Shown in pieces: positions 31,447 to 41,710 of a stretch of 64,000 bases of DNA (its first letter is position 1; each line of letters opens with the position of its first letter). The notes beneath the pieces were generated by a model. The model saw only the letters and a program-made list of their open reading frames with translations, was not told the DNA's origin and did not search any database. The stretch is from Astropecten irregularis (Eukaryota; Echinodermata; Asteroidea; Paxillosida; Astropectinidae), in contig OZ020252.1 in assembly GCA_963971285.1 (NCBI GenBank), forward strand, positions 9,895,662 through 9,959,661, given 5' to 3'. The position numbers and the translations under genes are program-made.

Positions 31447-32608
31447 AGTCTGTCAATGGGCTTTATTTTGTCTGAAGTCTTAAAGCAGCCATGCTTTATT
31501 TGACCATATAGAGCATGGAACATGATGTATGGTTGTGATGATATGTAATGCATCTCTACTGTTGGCCACTAAAAATTCCCACAATCCAATGGCTCCATCT
31601 ACAGGATTAATCTTGAGACGTCCTCGCTTCAGACAAGCACTGAAACAACCACTGCCTTAATATTATTAGCTGATTGTAACCTCATCCTGTACACTCTACT
31701 GGTCAGGAGGTCGGTCAGGCGCCCCTAATGGGCGCATCTGACCTCATCATCATTCTGTCAAACCCATTAATCAATTAGCAAAGTGACTGTAGTCTCTTCC
31801 TAGCTCCACGGCCTGAGAAAGACGCTCCCGACATCAAGCCATAATGGTCAGCTTCATCTCTGTCTGAGAATCAAGCCTAATATAATATGAGGATGTTGTT
31901 TATGACTTGACCATTGAGCCGGTTAACCTGGGTTTGGGTCAAAAGTTTCACTACGTCATAAAAATTCATCCACAATTAACGTTATACGCATCTAGATAGA
32001 TACTGGGATGATTCATAAACGCAGTGTTACAGTAACTGACAGGAGACGGTCTGAGGGCGAGTGTTTGCGGTGGCATTGCATTGTGGGATCGATACAGCTG
32101 CAAGCAGATGTTGGGCATCTGTCCCCCGTGACGGCGTATTGGTTTACCAAAGCCTGTACATACATACTACAACACAAAAAACAAGCACACACAGCACAGC
32201 AAGTACTATCACCCCGGGATTTTGACATACACAACAGCACAAGTGCAAGATGTTTCCGAACACTTGAACGTCAGGGCAAACTATAGCCCACGGCAAAACA
32301 AACTTGGTGAATACAATTGACAAAGGAAAAGGAGGGGGTAAACTTCAAAATATTGGGAATCAATTCAAGGTATAAACTCTGTGGTCTAGCTCAGCAATCA
32401 ATGATCTTTACAGAAAAGCAAATAAACAAACAAACCAAACAAACAAATAATTTCCCTCCGTCTTATTTGATTAAAGAAAATTGATACGTTGACCAAAGCT
32501 CAAGTTACTAAATAAAATTGTATTCAATATGTTTTAAAAATCTATATCAATTCAAAACTTAGGTAGGATTTGAAGCTTTGCATGGTGGAAGAACGTAACA
32601 AAGTGAGT
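31447..32608. other. unique stretch, no gene seen
   Basis: Contains an imperfect hairpin at 31708-31745 (GGTCAGGCGCCC, GGGCGCATCTGACC) and an AAAC microsatellite at 32418-32442. No convincing exon. Confidence 0.4.
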
Positions 32609-32721
32609 TTGCAGAGACACCATGTAAAAACCTCTTTATGTATGTGTGGTTCTGAAAAGAACCGGTGAGAAGTTCCGGCCAGTGTACTCTGGCGTCTTCC
32701 GGAGTGTGAGTGTGCTCACAG

Positions 32722-32918
32722 GTGCAACAAGATTGCTGAGCTTCAGAAATAAAAAAAAATCACATTTCATTTCAAAATTCTTGAAGTTAGGAGGGCCAGA
32801 CATTCAAAACTTGGGCCACAAAAAAGTCAATTCTAATAATAACAAGTGCAACAAGATTGCTGAGCTTCAGATATAAAAAATCACATTTAATTTAAAAATT
32901 CTTGAAGTAAGGATGGCC
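32722..32918 (+). repeat. 75-bp direct duplication
   Basis: GTGCAACAAGATTGCTGAGC through AATTCTTGAAGTTAGGAGGG at 32722-32797 recurs at 32846-32918 with small changes, separated by about 50 bases. Confidence 0.9.
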
Positions 32919-33010
32919 TGACGCGTTTCGATCCTAGTAGGATCTTTCTCAAAATCTAAAGGCTTTTAGACTTTGAGAAAGATCCTACTATGATTGAAAC
33001 GCGTCAGGCC
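32915..33010. repeat. head-to-head palindrome of the 60-bp Rep-G unit
   Basis: GGCCTGACGCGTTTCGATCC through CTTTCTCAAAATCTAAA is followed, after a 4-base loop, by its inverse TTTAGACTTTGAGAAAGATC through GAAACGCGTCAGGCC. The arms are 46 bp with about three mismatches. The text is that of the tandem array at 63204-63650, here arranged as an inverted pair. Confidence 0.9.
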
Positions 33011-33090
33011 CTCCTAACTCCAGGCATTTAATGAATTTTAGGTCATTTTTGGGGGGGCTGCTGCAAACTAGCAGTTTATTGCTTGTATAT

Positions 33091-33400
33091 TTAAAGGTAG
33101 TATCATACTTTGGTAGCATACCGAAAGAGAAATCTCCACAGATGTACCTATAACTTACAGGGTACTTGTAAAGATGGTGATGGTAGAAACACACCATTAA
33201 CATTCTTCTGCATGAAATGCTTCATTTATCCAGAAAAGAGTAAAAACAGTGACCAAAATTATTTTTCACAGTTTTCTCAAAAAGTGGGCACCGTATGGGA
33301 CTTGGAATTTCACAGATGACTGTTACTGTATCTGTCTTGACACTTTTGCCCATGAATCTGTATTTCTTTGACAAAAACCAAAGTATGATATTACCTTTAA
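33091..33400 (+). mobile_element. Rep-A MITE, copy 10, centre deleted
   Basis: Perfect TTAA at both ends. The central palindrome and following block are missing: CAAAATTATTTTTCACAG runs directly into TTTTCTCAAAAAGTGGGCAC. Both termini are among the best preserved. Confidence 0.9.
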
Positions 33401-33557
33401 TTTCAGATGGACAAAACTTGATGACTGATGAAAACTCCCCAATTCAAAGCAAGTAAACAATTAAACAATGATTTTGTGGACTGCTGTTATTACGCCCAAT
33501 GTATAAAGTCTTTTATGAATCCAAGAGCAGCCCCGTTTTCTCTGCTTGACCTTTCAG

Positions 33558-33663
33558 AATGAAAACCATCTCAATCCCTCCGAAGCCTTTGGGAGATGCT
33601 TCTACACAAGGTGCTAAACAATCAAGCGGGGCTGACACTTTGTGCAGAGTGTTCACCGGCTGA
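33558..33663 (+). CDS. candidate terminal exon, plus strand (weak)
   Basis: A very good 3' splice site (CCGTTTTCTCTGCTTGACCT TTCAG, AG at 33556-33557) precedes 34 open codons to a TGA at 33661. The peptide runs MKTISIPPKPLGDASTQG and ends LCRVFTG. The minus strand is also open for 65 codons over the same bases. The length is what chance predicts after an acceptor, so only the splice tract argues for it. Confidence 0.18.
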
Positions 33664-34257
33664 CAACTAATTATGATTATCATTTTTGTTTTGTTGCAAC
33701 GAGAACTCATGAGATATACATTACTCTGCCAGGGCTGGGGGTGGGTGGAGACTGGGGATATATATCAACATATGCAGATTGGTAAACATGGGAGGAGGGA
33801 CGCGCTGACAGAAACCAATCACAATAGAGAAGATTTATAGAAAGTTAGGGCTTGCTAAAAGGTTAATGGGCTGAGAATGGACCCAAGGAGTGAAATTGAC
33901 ACACAACTCCCAATCTCTTATGAAGCTCCACTTAAATCAGAAAGAAAAGGGAAAAAAGGGAAACGTATAAAAAAAACAGTTATTGTGTATTATATTTTAT
34001 ATTATTTTTCCATTATGACTCACTCAACCAGATTGTAATTTACAAGCGCGCACGAAGAGCCGACTATCATCATATCATCTGACACTTCAAAATTGAATTT
34101 CACAAGAGCGCCAAGTTTGCCCGAAGATTATTTCCACTGATGAGTGGCCAAAACAGAAATAGCTGCTACAACAAGAAAAAAACATCCAGAGCTACATGAA
34201 TGTGAATAACAATAATGATAATGAAGACTTAATTGCAATCACATCGAGACTGCTTAC
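33664..34257. other. unique stretch, no gene seen
   Basis: No shared repeats or convincing exon. Confidence 0.4.
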
Positions 34258-34483
34258 TGCACAATTCTGCGATTATGATCCTCATTCTATGCTTACAGGG
34301 TAAGCGCTGATTTTCTACGCTAGCCGAATAAGCAAGAAAATCTTACTTACGCAAACTATGCATACACACAACTGAAAACCCTTCTCTAATCCATGAAATA
34401 GGATCTCGTAAGCGCATAATTTCCTGTTTCCATAAGCACCGATTCTACGCTAAGCGGTAAGCAGAGCCATGAAATTGCACCCT
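34258..34483 (-). mobile_element. Rep-R element
   Basis: Left end TGCACAATTCTGCGATTATG and right end GCAGAGCCATGAAATTGCACCC are inverted. Internal CGCTAGCCGAATAAGC and CGATTCTACGCTAAGCGGTAAGC words repeat in both orientations. It is related in style to Rep-M, and its reverse complement matches 764-875. Confidence 0.65.
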
Positions 34484-34659
34484 ATATGGAGAAGTCTGTA
34501 GTTAGATTTAAAGAGGGCCGTGTTATCAAATTCATGCAAACGGCCAATTTTGAGGTACGTACACAAAAACCTGTTAAGCCTGAAATGTCTTCCTTGAATA
34601 ATAAAAATAAAAAATCTACAATATTGGGAACCAATTTTTCATATGATTTATTACTTTAA

Positions 34660-34820
34660 CAAGCCTTGTATTTAACAGAGGCCATGGCCTTCGTTGCCCT
34701 GGTTCTTGGCCTTGGTGCCCCTTCAAATGTTTCCATAGACATTATGATTTTCCAATGAAAATGCCCCTTGCAATGGAAAAGTGGCCTTGCCCTTTTCAGA
34801 ACCAAATTCAAGGCCTGGTT
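34660..34820 (-). mobile_element. Rep-P element, copy 1
   Basis: Ends AAGCCTTGTATTTAACAG and CCAAATTCAAGGCCTGG are inverted. The interior has GAGGCCATGGCCTTCGTTGC, GTTTCCATAGACATTATGAT and CAATGGAAAAGTGGCCTTGC. It is the reverse complement of 49294-49462. Confidence 0.75.
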
Positions 34821-35629
34821 TAAGTCCAATTATACACATTACGAATGAAAAGGACACAGTGTGGCAGCATTCAATGATAATCACGTATGTATGTGCATGA
34901 TGAGTGCAAAGTAAAGCCACATTGAAATGTTATTTTCACCAAAACATGAGGTCACTGCCCTGCCAAATGCAGTATAAAGCCAATCCAATATACTCCGACA
35001 AAAAACTTCCTATAAACATTCTCAGCTGAAGTTATTTGCATAGCAAAACATCTACCATATGCAGGCAGCTAGTTGAGGAGGCTAGGCACCCTGACAGTCG
35101 GGCGCATCAGACCAGAAAGTAAAAAGGCAATATAAGAAGGGGGCGGCCATAAATTGAAGCTTGAGAGGATTCCTGCAGATGAGCGGGGAGGACTGTCCTG
35201 TAGGCCCCGAACAGACGGACATAGGATGGAAAAACAGCCAAGGAAGACTTGTGCTAAACAGCCAGAGGGCAATGAGGAATATATGGGCTAATAAACTCCA
35301 GTCAGACCACCTGTACATTAAAGAAATTTGAGTAAATAACGCAGCGGGCACGAGAAGACATTTATCATTCACCACCTGACAACTTAACCAGAATATTTCC
35401 TATCCTATACCCAAAAAACAATTATCAAGCATGCTGTACAGAATGTAACAAGAGTACGATGAACTGAAGCCAAATTGACAAGGTGCACATTTTCTAATGA
35501 GAAAAGCAGCCCCCAGTGCATTACTGTCACAATTTAATGTTGTTTTTTAATCCTTGCTCGCTTGACTGCACTACACATTCAAACCCTTGATTGATATTAA
35601 CCTAATTATATACATTCTGCTCAGCAACA
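34821..35629. other. unique stretch, no gene seen
   Basis: No shared repeats. Minus-strand open frames at 35069-35375 have no supporting splice or start context. Confidence 0.4.
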
Positions 35630-35862
35630 GGGGCCAATTTCATAGAGCTGCTTAGCATGACATTTGTGCCTTAATAAAAACAGGATTAACAACTAAATTT
35701 CCATGTGTTGTGACAGTGTATCACAGTTGCAATTGTTCTTTGGCTGTTGTTCACTGACCATGAATATCAAATCGAATTTTTAATGGTGGTTTGTTTTATT
35801 GGGCAAGCCATTTTTGTGCTAAGCAATTTTTTTGTGCTAAGCATCTCTATGAAATTGGCCCC
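35630..35862 (-). mobile_element. Rep-M MITE, copy 4, best-preserved termini
   Basis: Left GGGGCCAATTTCATAGAGCT and right TCTCTATGAAATTGGCCCC are inverted almost perfectly over about 28 bp. The interior has GGCTGTTGTTCACTGACCAT. Target duplication not clear. Confidence 0.85.
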
Positions 35863-35924
35863 AGGAGACATGGTAGTTGAAATGGGGATCCATTCAATTT
35901 TAATCAAAGGCTAATTCATTTACA

Positions 35925-36212
35925 TTCAGACTAGGTCTCCATTATCAGGGAAAATCCCGATGATCGGGACTTTCCCTTGTAAACCCACAGTGTGCACGCT
36001 TGCCGGGACTTGTTCCGTTGTCCCCGCCAAAAATGTTGGGTTCGGGGACAATTTTGCAGTTAAGAGGCTTGTAATTGATACCCTGCAGCTGTTTTCATTA
36101 CAAATGCACATGTACTACAGTGCCACGCTCGGTGACCTATCGCAAAGCGCGAAACCACTCAAAAAGCGAAGCCTTCTCCAAACTGCCCCCGATGATCGAG
36201 ACCTAGTCTGAA
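35925..36212. mobile_element. 288-bp element with 15-bp perfect TIR
   Basis: TTCAGACTAGGTCTC at 35925 and the exact inverse GAGACCTAGTCTGAA at 36212. Subterminal CCCGATGATCGGGA at left and CCCCCGATGATCGAGACC at right share CCGATGATCG. Single copy in the window, no coding capacity. Confidence 0.8.
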
Positions 36213-36236
36213 CGCAGGCTACGCTAAGTCTTATTT

Positions 36237-36621
36237 TCATGAAGTTGAAAGGACAGTCCTCAAAGCGAGCAAATAATCCCGCAATCTGATTGGCCGTCCA
36301 CGTGTGCTAACTTTGAAGAAAGCTGAAGACCTTTCCGCAGTTTGTGCAGATCGTATGGCCGGGCGATTATTATTCGCATGCTGGTCTTTGTCCAGCTGTG
36401 AATTCTGCAGGTGCAACCTTTTCAGCAAAGGTTTGCAAAAACTTTGTAGTGAGGTTAGGTTTAAAAGGAGACATTTTATTAGATGCGCTAGGGGTGCGGC
36501 CCTGCTATCAGGTTCAGAGGAAAAGACTTTGATGATGGCTTGGAGTGATTCAGTGACAAGATATTGGATGCTGAGACTGAGAGAGATCTGCCAAACTGAC
36601 AATTGCCAAATTTACCTATAA
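36237..36621. other. GC-richer patch open on both strands
   Basis: A 121-codon minus frame (36237-36602) and a 105-codon plus frame (36304-36621) overlap almost completely. Neither peptide is recognised. At 36284-36307 a CCAAT core (GATTGG) is followed by an E-box (CACGTG), which could belong to a promoter. No third evidence line favours either strand. Confidence 0.25.
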
Positions 36622-36754
36622 AGCATTATACCATAAAGTGCACAATGCCTTAATAGTTAAATACCATTTTCTATTTAAGAATATGCATAGCGAAAGTACA
36701 TAAAGTAATAGGTTTTGCAGTAACATAGAATAATGGCCGGAACGTCAAGTTATC

Positions 36755-36770
36755 GGCTCTTTCCAGAGCC
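36755..36770 (+). other. histone-mRNA-like 3' stem-loop
   Basis: GGCTCTTTCCAGAGCC folds as a 6-bp stem with a 4-base loop and is followed by ACC. It differs at one loop base from the replication-dependent histone 3' stem-loop (established motif GGYYYUUHUHARRRCC). No histone coding sequence is seen upstream and no purine-rich CAAGAAAGA element follows, so it is more likely a coincidence or an orphan remnant. Confidence 0.25.
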
Positions 36771-36842
36771 ACCCTATACATGAATCCGACTTGCGATTCA
36801 TGTAATTGGCCCTACGGTGTATCAGGGACATACACCCTGCAG

Positions 36843-36980
36843 TATTAGCCTTTTCGAAGTATGGCGGACACAATAGGAGGGTGCTGTTTGAAGTGGGTAT
36901 TTTGAGTCAAACACAAAGGATTCTACCCAAACCAAACTGCGCCCTCCTATTGTGTCTGCCATACTTCTAAAAGGCTAATA
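36843..36980. mobile_element. 138-bp foldback
   Basis: TATTAGCCTTTTCGAAGTAT and GGCGGACACAATAGGAGGG at left; CCCTCCTATTGTGTCTGCC and ATACTTCTAAAAGGCTAATA at right. The arms are about 42 bp with two or three mismatches around a 54-base centre. Confidence 0.9.
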
Positions 36981-37587
36981 GAGTGCGGCGGAGCTGAAAT
37001 TATTTTCTTGCCACTCAGTGGGGACAAAAGGCGGATGGGGCACCACAGTAATGGCGGACAGTATTTCGTGCCGTCAGATTGGACTGTACTCACAAAAGAG
37101 GTCAATATATGTCACATGGTGTTACTGCAAATACTTAAAGTTGCATTTTCATTTTCTCCAGCATCAAAATTACCGCAAAGGGATTAAAAATACACGTACA
37201 TAGTACGGCAAGTTGACATTTACATCATACTGAAGAATGAAGCTTAAAAACATGATTTCTGAACATACAGGCACACTCTGTAGTCTGTACATTTATACAC
37301 TGAACAAAGATGTCTCAGCCATAATATGGTCAAAAAGGTATAAACCACAAAAAACAGTGAAGAGAAAATAAGCCATTTCCCCCTAAATGTACACTGTTTC
37401 CTCAGTACGTAAATTAACATAATCACCCATATACATGTATATTTCACATTTTACGTGTAATTCGTGATCGTTATCCAAACTTTACCTTGGGGAATTTCAA
37501 CCAATTAGCCAAAAATTACACAATTAAGCTCAAGAGCAAATTAATTTAGAAGCTTCAGATCCTTGTGTGCTACACACATCTTTCCTG
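36981..37587. other. unique stretch, no gene seen
   Basis: Nothing recognised. Confidence 0.4.
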
Positions 37588-37724
37588 AATAGCGTTCCGC
37601 ACTAATGACGTCACAGCACACGCGACGCGCACAAATACTTCCACTCACCACACGTTTGCATGGCCACGTTGCAATGTTTGTCTGAGGTTTGGTGCTATTT
37701 TTAGCGCAAGTGCGCAGCGCTATT
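37588..37724 (+). mobile_element. Rep-F CRE-bearing MITE, copy 2
   Basis: TGACGTCA at 37606-37613. Termini AATAGCGTTCCGCACTAATG and GCAAGTGCGCAGCGCTATT are well kept. Confidence 0.85.
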
Positions 37725-38107
37725 ACGGCAGATCAGCGGTATTTGTGTTCTGTATTGTATTGTAATAACGGCCCTCAGTGATGGTAGCCTAAAGCTTTGC
37801 AATTAGGCTCTCTATCGTTGTTTCTGGTGGTTTATTTTGTGAAAAGATGTTTTCCAGCTGCTGTGACAACAACGTGTGACAACGTGGAAACCATTCTATG
37901 TGATTATAGGAAAGTTCATTTGGTTTCCTGAACAATTTCCTTATGTGCCTCCACACCTCAATAGACATCGATTTCTGAGGTGGTCCATGGGGATGCATTA
38001 ATTATTCAAGTGGGGCAGTTAAAAAAGTGAACATCAGTAGACAGTTCTTTAAAAAAATTAGATTTTTCAAGTGGGGCACTGGGAAGGGGGGCACAAATAT
38101 CCAGTAA
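37725..38107. other. unique stretch, no gene seen
   Basis: CAAGTGGGGCA occurs twice (near 38007 and 38069). Otherwise nothing recognised. Confidence 0.4.
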
Positions 38108-38605
38108 AGCCCCTTTCACACCGGGCCTTATGTACAGTTGCATAGCATATTGAGTAGCGACTACGCAGCACTACGCTGTTCCTACGCCGTTCTTATGCTA
38201 GTCTACGTGAGCTTACGTAACAATACGCAGAAAGAGCACGCGACATGTATGCAAAAAATTAAACATGTTTGATTTGTTCGCGTACTCTTGACATAGAGCA
38301 CTGGACACCGAGCACTGGACACCGGACATACCCAGTTTTTACGCAAGTCTAAGCAACACTACGCTACTGAACGGCATGCCTACGCAATGGTACGCTACCC
38401 TACGTCTGTTATACGCGATCCTACATGCCTGTACACCTATATTATTCTGGTAGGTATGCAGTGCCTCTGCACAGGGTACGTACGCAACCATACGCCGTCA
38501 CACTACGCACATCTACGTAGGCCCACCATGTGTACGCAGCCTTATTTCGGCGTACATGATACGCAACACTAAGCAACTCTACATAGGCCCGGTGTGAAAG
38601 GGGCT
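38108..38605. mobile_element. PIF/Harbinger-type MITE rich in TACGC
   Basis: TIR AGCCCCTTTCACACCGGGCC at left and its inverse GGCCCGGTGTGAAAGGGGCT at right, each flanked by TAA. Short TIR plus a 3-bp TWA-type target is the PIF/Harbinger signature (family knowledge). The interior is packed with TACGC, CTACG and their complements on both sides of the centre, like multiplied binding sites. ACTGGACACCG is duplicated near 38301-38325. No transposase frame. Confidence 0.85.
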
Positions 38606-38686
38606 TAAGGGGAATACATGTATGTCTCTTTCAAGTTTATACTCACCTGCCTACATAATGCATACATGTACAATTTTCCACTTTTC

Positions 38687-38934
38687 CACATGTTCGCAAC
38701 ATTTGCTTTATGCTTGGATTTGGAAGTGGAACGCACACGCAACAAATGGCGAACATGTGTTGCGTATTGCGTCCATCTTTCATTCAATGTAGCTAGCCAA
38801 CTTCTCTACACCAGTGGCGTTAGCTATGTTAGGTGAAGGTTGTGTTCATGTTTGGCGAACAGCGTGTTCCGGTTTGAAAATGGTGCCGCACATTGTGTGC
38901 CGCGCGCGTAGTTAGCTGGAGTGGAACACAACCT
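38687..38934. mobile_element. Rep-J element, copy 2, ends decayed
   Basis: Shares GTGGAACGCACACGCAACAA, GCGTCCATCTTTCATTC and GATGTAGCTAGCCAACTTC-like text with 9652-9937. The left GGGGTGCG terminus is gone and the right one has decayed (GAGTGGAACACAACC). Confidence 0.75.
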
Positions 38935-40211
38935 AGGTCTCCAAATCTATCAGGATTCTTGGGTTGAAACATCCATAAGATGACCACTTTTCAGTAAAGT
39001 GCCACAGTATGTAAAGATCAGAAAGTTCAAAGTTAGATCAGATTTGCCATTTGTATAGTTTACACAAAGAAACAAATGAATACATGTGCAAACTAGTCCA
39101 AGTGTGTTATATCACGCAATCTATGCCTATCCTCTCAGAAAATAGTGAACTACAAAATCGTAAGAAAGAAACGGTCTTGATATAACTGTTTCTTCTTTAA
39201 TGGGACATGACCGTTCTCAAATACAAAGCAAGCATCGTATAGCTTGTGAGAGTCCGTAACTATATCTCTTAATTCTGAACAGGATACACTGCAAGAGTGA
39301 CAGTCACTCTGTGCTACTCAATGAAGCAAGTTGGCTTCCATGGTACTCTGCCACCTCCAATCCATAATTCACACAAACAAGAGGAGAGTACCGACTCATC
39401 TCTGCACTTGTGCCCATCAGATACATCATTTACAATACAATGCCAAAGGCACAGCCAGCCAGTGAATAATTTGTGGACTTTAATGCATATTAAATACTGC
39501 CTATTTGGTAAAAGGGCAGAAGATGGCAAAAGACACACGATAAGAAGGCAGCTTGACTTGTGACGTCCTTCTATGCACGTCTTAGGTTCCTGAATAATGT
39601 CCCGAGATGGGATGCAATCGTATGCATGACTGAACTTCAAGAGGTATACTGTTTGAAATGAAATCTGCATGGGTCTAAGGAGCATCATGCATGATCTCCG
39701 ATTGCTTGCTCTGTCGCTCTCTCTATCTATCGCCCAAGCCCATCCTATCTCCCCAACTCAATTTGGAAAGAAAACCTGAGCATTAGGTTTCTTGGAAACG
39801 TATCTCATAGCGTAAGCATCCCAGTGGGATCTTTTTGTTACATGCTGGGTGGGACATTAGGAAATCCCCATATGTCGTTCATGTTGTTCTGCTATTCCAA
39901 ATACCAATTAAAAAGTCCGATTAAATACCTCTCTTGTCTATGTTTCGGGATTCAACGGATAAAGACTGGAGGGAGGTATAGCAGTCACATACCATTAGAG
40001 AGCCATAATAAAGTAAGGTGTACAGTGCCCTGGTTCTATCCTGAAGAAGATCACTCAACGATAGTGAGAGAATATTAACTGAAACGGCAAGGCATTATCC
40101 ACTGATCTGTCAGACATGCAAGCCAAGCTTATTTCAACCCAAGCTGAAGTTCAACTAGGGTTGAAGGCAATCTCTGAGTTAGAGAGGTGGTGTTGGCACA
40201 AAGTAGAAAAT
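38935..40211. other. unique stretch, no gene seen
   Basis: Overlapping frames on both strands at 39297-39688 (88 and 124 codons) have no recognised family. No shared repeats. Confidence 0.4.
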
Positions 40212-40511
40212 TGTCAACTCGGGATCAACTTGGCATCAACACGGCGTCGACACAGCATCAACACTTCATCAACCCGGCATCAACACACTGTCGACACACT
40301 GTCGACACACTGTCGACACAGCATCAACACGGCATCAACCCGCCGTCAACCTGCCCTCAACCCGCTGTCAACATGCCGTCAACCCGCCGTCAACACGGCA
40401 CATCAACATGGCATCAACAAGCTGTCGACACAGCATCAACATGGCATTAACCCGCTGTCAACCCGCCGTCAGCCCGCCGTCAACTCGCTGCCAACCCGCC
40501 GTCAACCCGCT
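40212..40511 (+). repeat. 12-bp minisatellite, GTCAAC/GTCGAC type
   Basis: About 25 degenerate copies of a 12-base unit (for example CTGTCGACACAC, GGCATCAACACG, CCGTCAACCCGC). Several units contain GTCGAC. The 139-codon His/Arg/Thr/Ser-rich frame across it is an artefact of a period divisible by three. It ends exactly where an S-family fragment begins. Confidence 0.9.
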
Positions 40512-40690
40512 CTATGTTGGTGGTGTCCCAAATAGTCAATTATCTTTGTTCTTTGCCAGTCAGAAGCCATGAAACCACGCATATACCGCTATATCCCAAG
40601 GATCATTTAAGATGCATGCAGCATCAGCAATGCTGCAAACCCAGAAAAAGTGCAAAGGGAATCACTGAAAGAGTGCCAAACGAAAGATGA
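40512..40690 (-). mobile_element. S-family SINE, copy 4, head missing
   Basis: Reverse-orientation c part (GTTGGTGGTGTCCCAAATAG to CAATGCTGCAAACCC). The tRNA-like head expected to its left is replaced by the 12-bp satellite. Confidence 0.7.
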
Positions 40691-40691
40691 T

Positions 40692-40845
40692 TGACTATAA
40701 GTATACTCCTGAGCGCTCAAACGGCTGGAGTACGACACTCGGGTCAGCGAGAGTATACTGTCGCTGAGTATACTCCTGCGCCGGAGAGTATTGCGCCCGC
40801 ATGCTATTCATGTTACCGGGAGTAACCGCTCAAACGTAGCCTAAG
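40692..40845. repeat. GTATACTC-rich segment
   Basis: GTATACTCC or GTATACT recurs at about 40700, 40752 and 40769, and GCTCAAACG occurs near both ends (40717, 40829). Similar GTATACTC words lie at 59990-60107. Confidence 0.5.
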
Positions 40846-40935
40846 GAACACCATCAACAATGGGCTGGATAACTCAGTTGGTAGAGCACCAATGCGGTAT
40901 TCCAGGGTTCGCTGGTTCGAATCCCGCTCCAGTCT
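40843..40935 (+). mobile_element. S-family head, copy 5, best tRNA-like fold
   Basis: The head is 40863-40933. The acceptor arms GGCTGGA and TCCAGTC pair fully with one G-U. The D arm is ACTC/GAGC, with one mispair. Box B is intact (GGTTCGAATCC), and the T stem GCTGG/CCCGC has one mismatch. The anticodon arm does not fold well, so this is a tRNA-derived repeat, not a working tRNA. A T5 run follows within a few bases and could stop RNA polymerase III. Confidence 0.7.
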
Positions 40936-41060
40936 ATTTTTAATATTAATAATAATAATAGTCACTTATAAGGTGCCGGTATCCGCCATGCTTGACGCTC
41001 ATGGTGCACAATACAAAAATATACAATGCAAAAACACTACAGGAAATTAATAAGCATTAA
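40936..41060 (-). mobile_element. possible SINE tail with AAT microsatellite
   Basis: ATTAATAATAATAATAG is followed by TCACTTATAAGGTGCCGGTA and GACGCTCATGGTGCAC, the reversed layout of a SINE 3' end with an AAT-type tail (recollection). No second copy here. Confidence 0.3.
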
Positions 41061-41237
41061 CAATAATTACAATACATGTATTAATTACAGTAGCATAAGG
41101 TGAACAAATAGGTTTCCAAGGAGGTTTTAAATACAGAGAGTGATGATCACTGACGAATATCAAGTGGTAAATTGTTCCACTTTTCAATGAGTCATGATAA
41201 ATAGTGTCCTTAGTCAATAGTGCACTTACACATTTTT

Positions 41238-41710
41238 ATGGCAGCCATGACATATGACATTATGGGCGAATCACAACCACTAACTGCACCTTGTTATTGC
41301 ACATGTCGGGGCAGTTGACCGCTATTTTAATACCTTTTTGTGTACATTTCACTTGATTTCTAATTATCGTGAACTAAAGCAAACAAAGATTATTCAGAAA
41401 TAAATCATGTCACTATATTAAAAACATATATTTAAGAAAAATGTGCACAGATTTGTGATGTAATGTACGATGTATCGTTATACGTCATTGTAAAGCATGT
41501 GCAAACATCGCATAACAAAACTGCAGAGATATTTTTGAATTTGTGATGTACGATGTATCAAACATCACAAATATGTGGGAAGATATTTCTGATGTTTGAT
41601 GTTCCTTCAGCGCCATCTTTTTTTGCAGTCTTACGCATGATATGCATAGTTAATTTCACACTGTGAATAATGTAATGCGTGCACCATCTGTCATATGTCA
41701 TGGCGACCAC
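41238..41710. mobile_element. inverted-repeat element with CATGACATATGACA arms
   Basis: GCCATGACATATGACATTAT at left and TCTGTCATATGTCATGGCGA at right are inverted over about 16 bp. TTTGTGATGTA and TACGATGTATC recur internally. 41539-41549 (ATTTGTGATGT) pairs exactly with 41562-41572, forming an 11-bp hairpin. Confidence 0.6.

Noticed and set aside
36304..36770. Histone gene ending in the stem-loop at 36755
   Set aside because: None of the upstream frames resembles a core or linker histone, and no purine-rich downstream element follows.
40116..40535. 139-codon His/Thr/Ser-rich open frame
   Set aside because: It follows a 12-bp satellite whose period keeps the frame open; no start or splice support.
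40863..40933. Functional tRNA gene
   Set aside because: Acceptor and T arms fold, but the anticodon arm does not and the D stem has a mispair; several similar copies with SINE flanks show it is tRNA-derived repeat.
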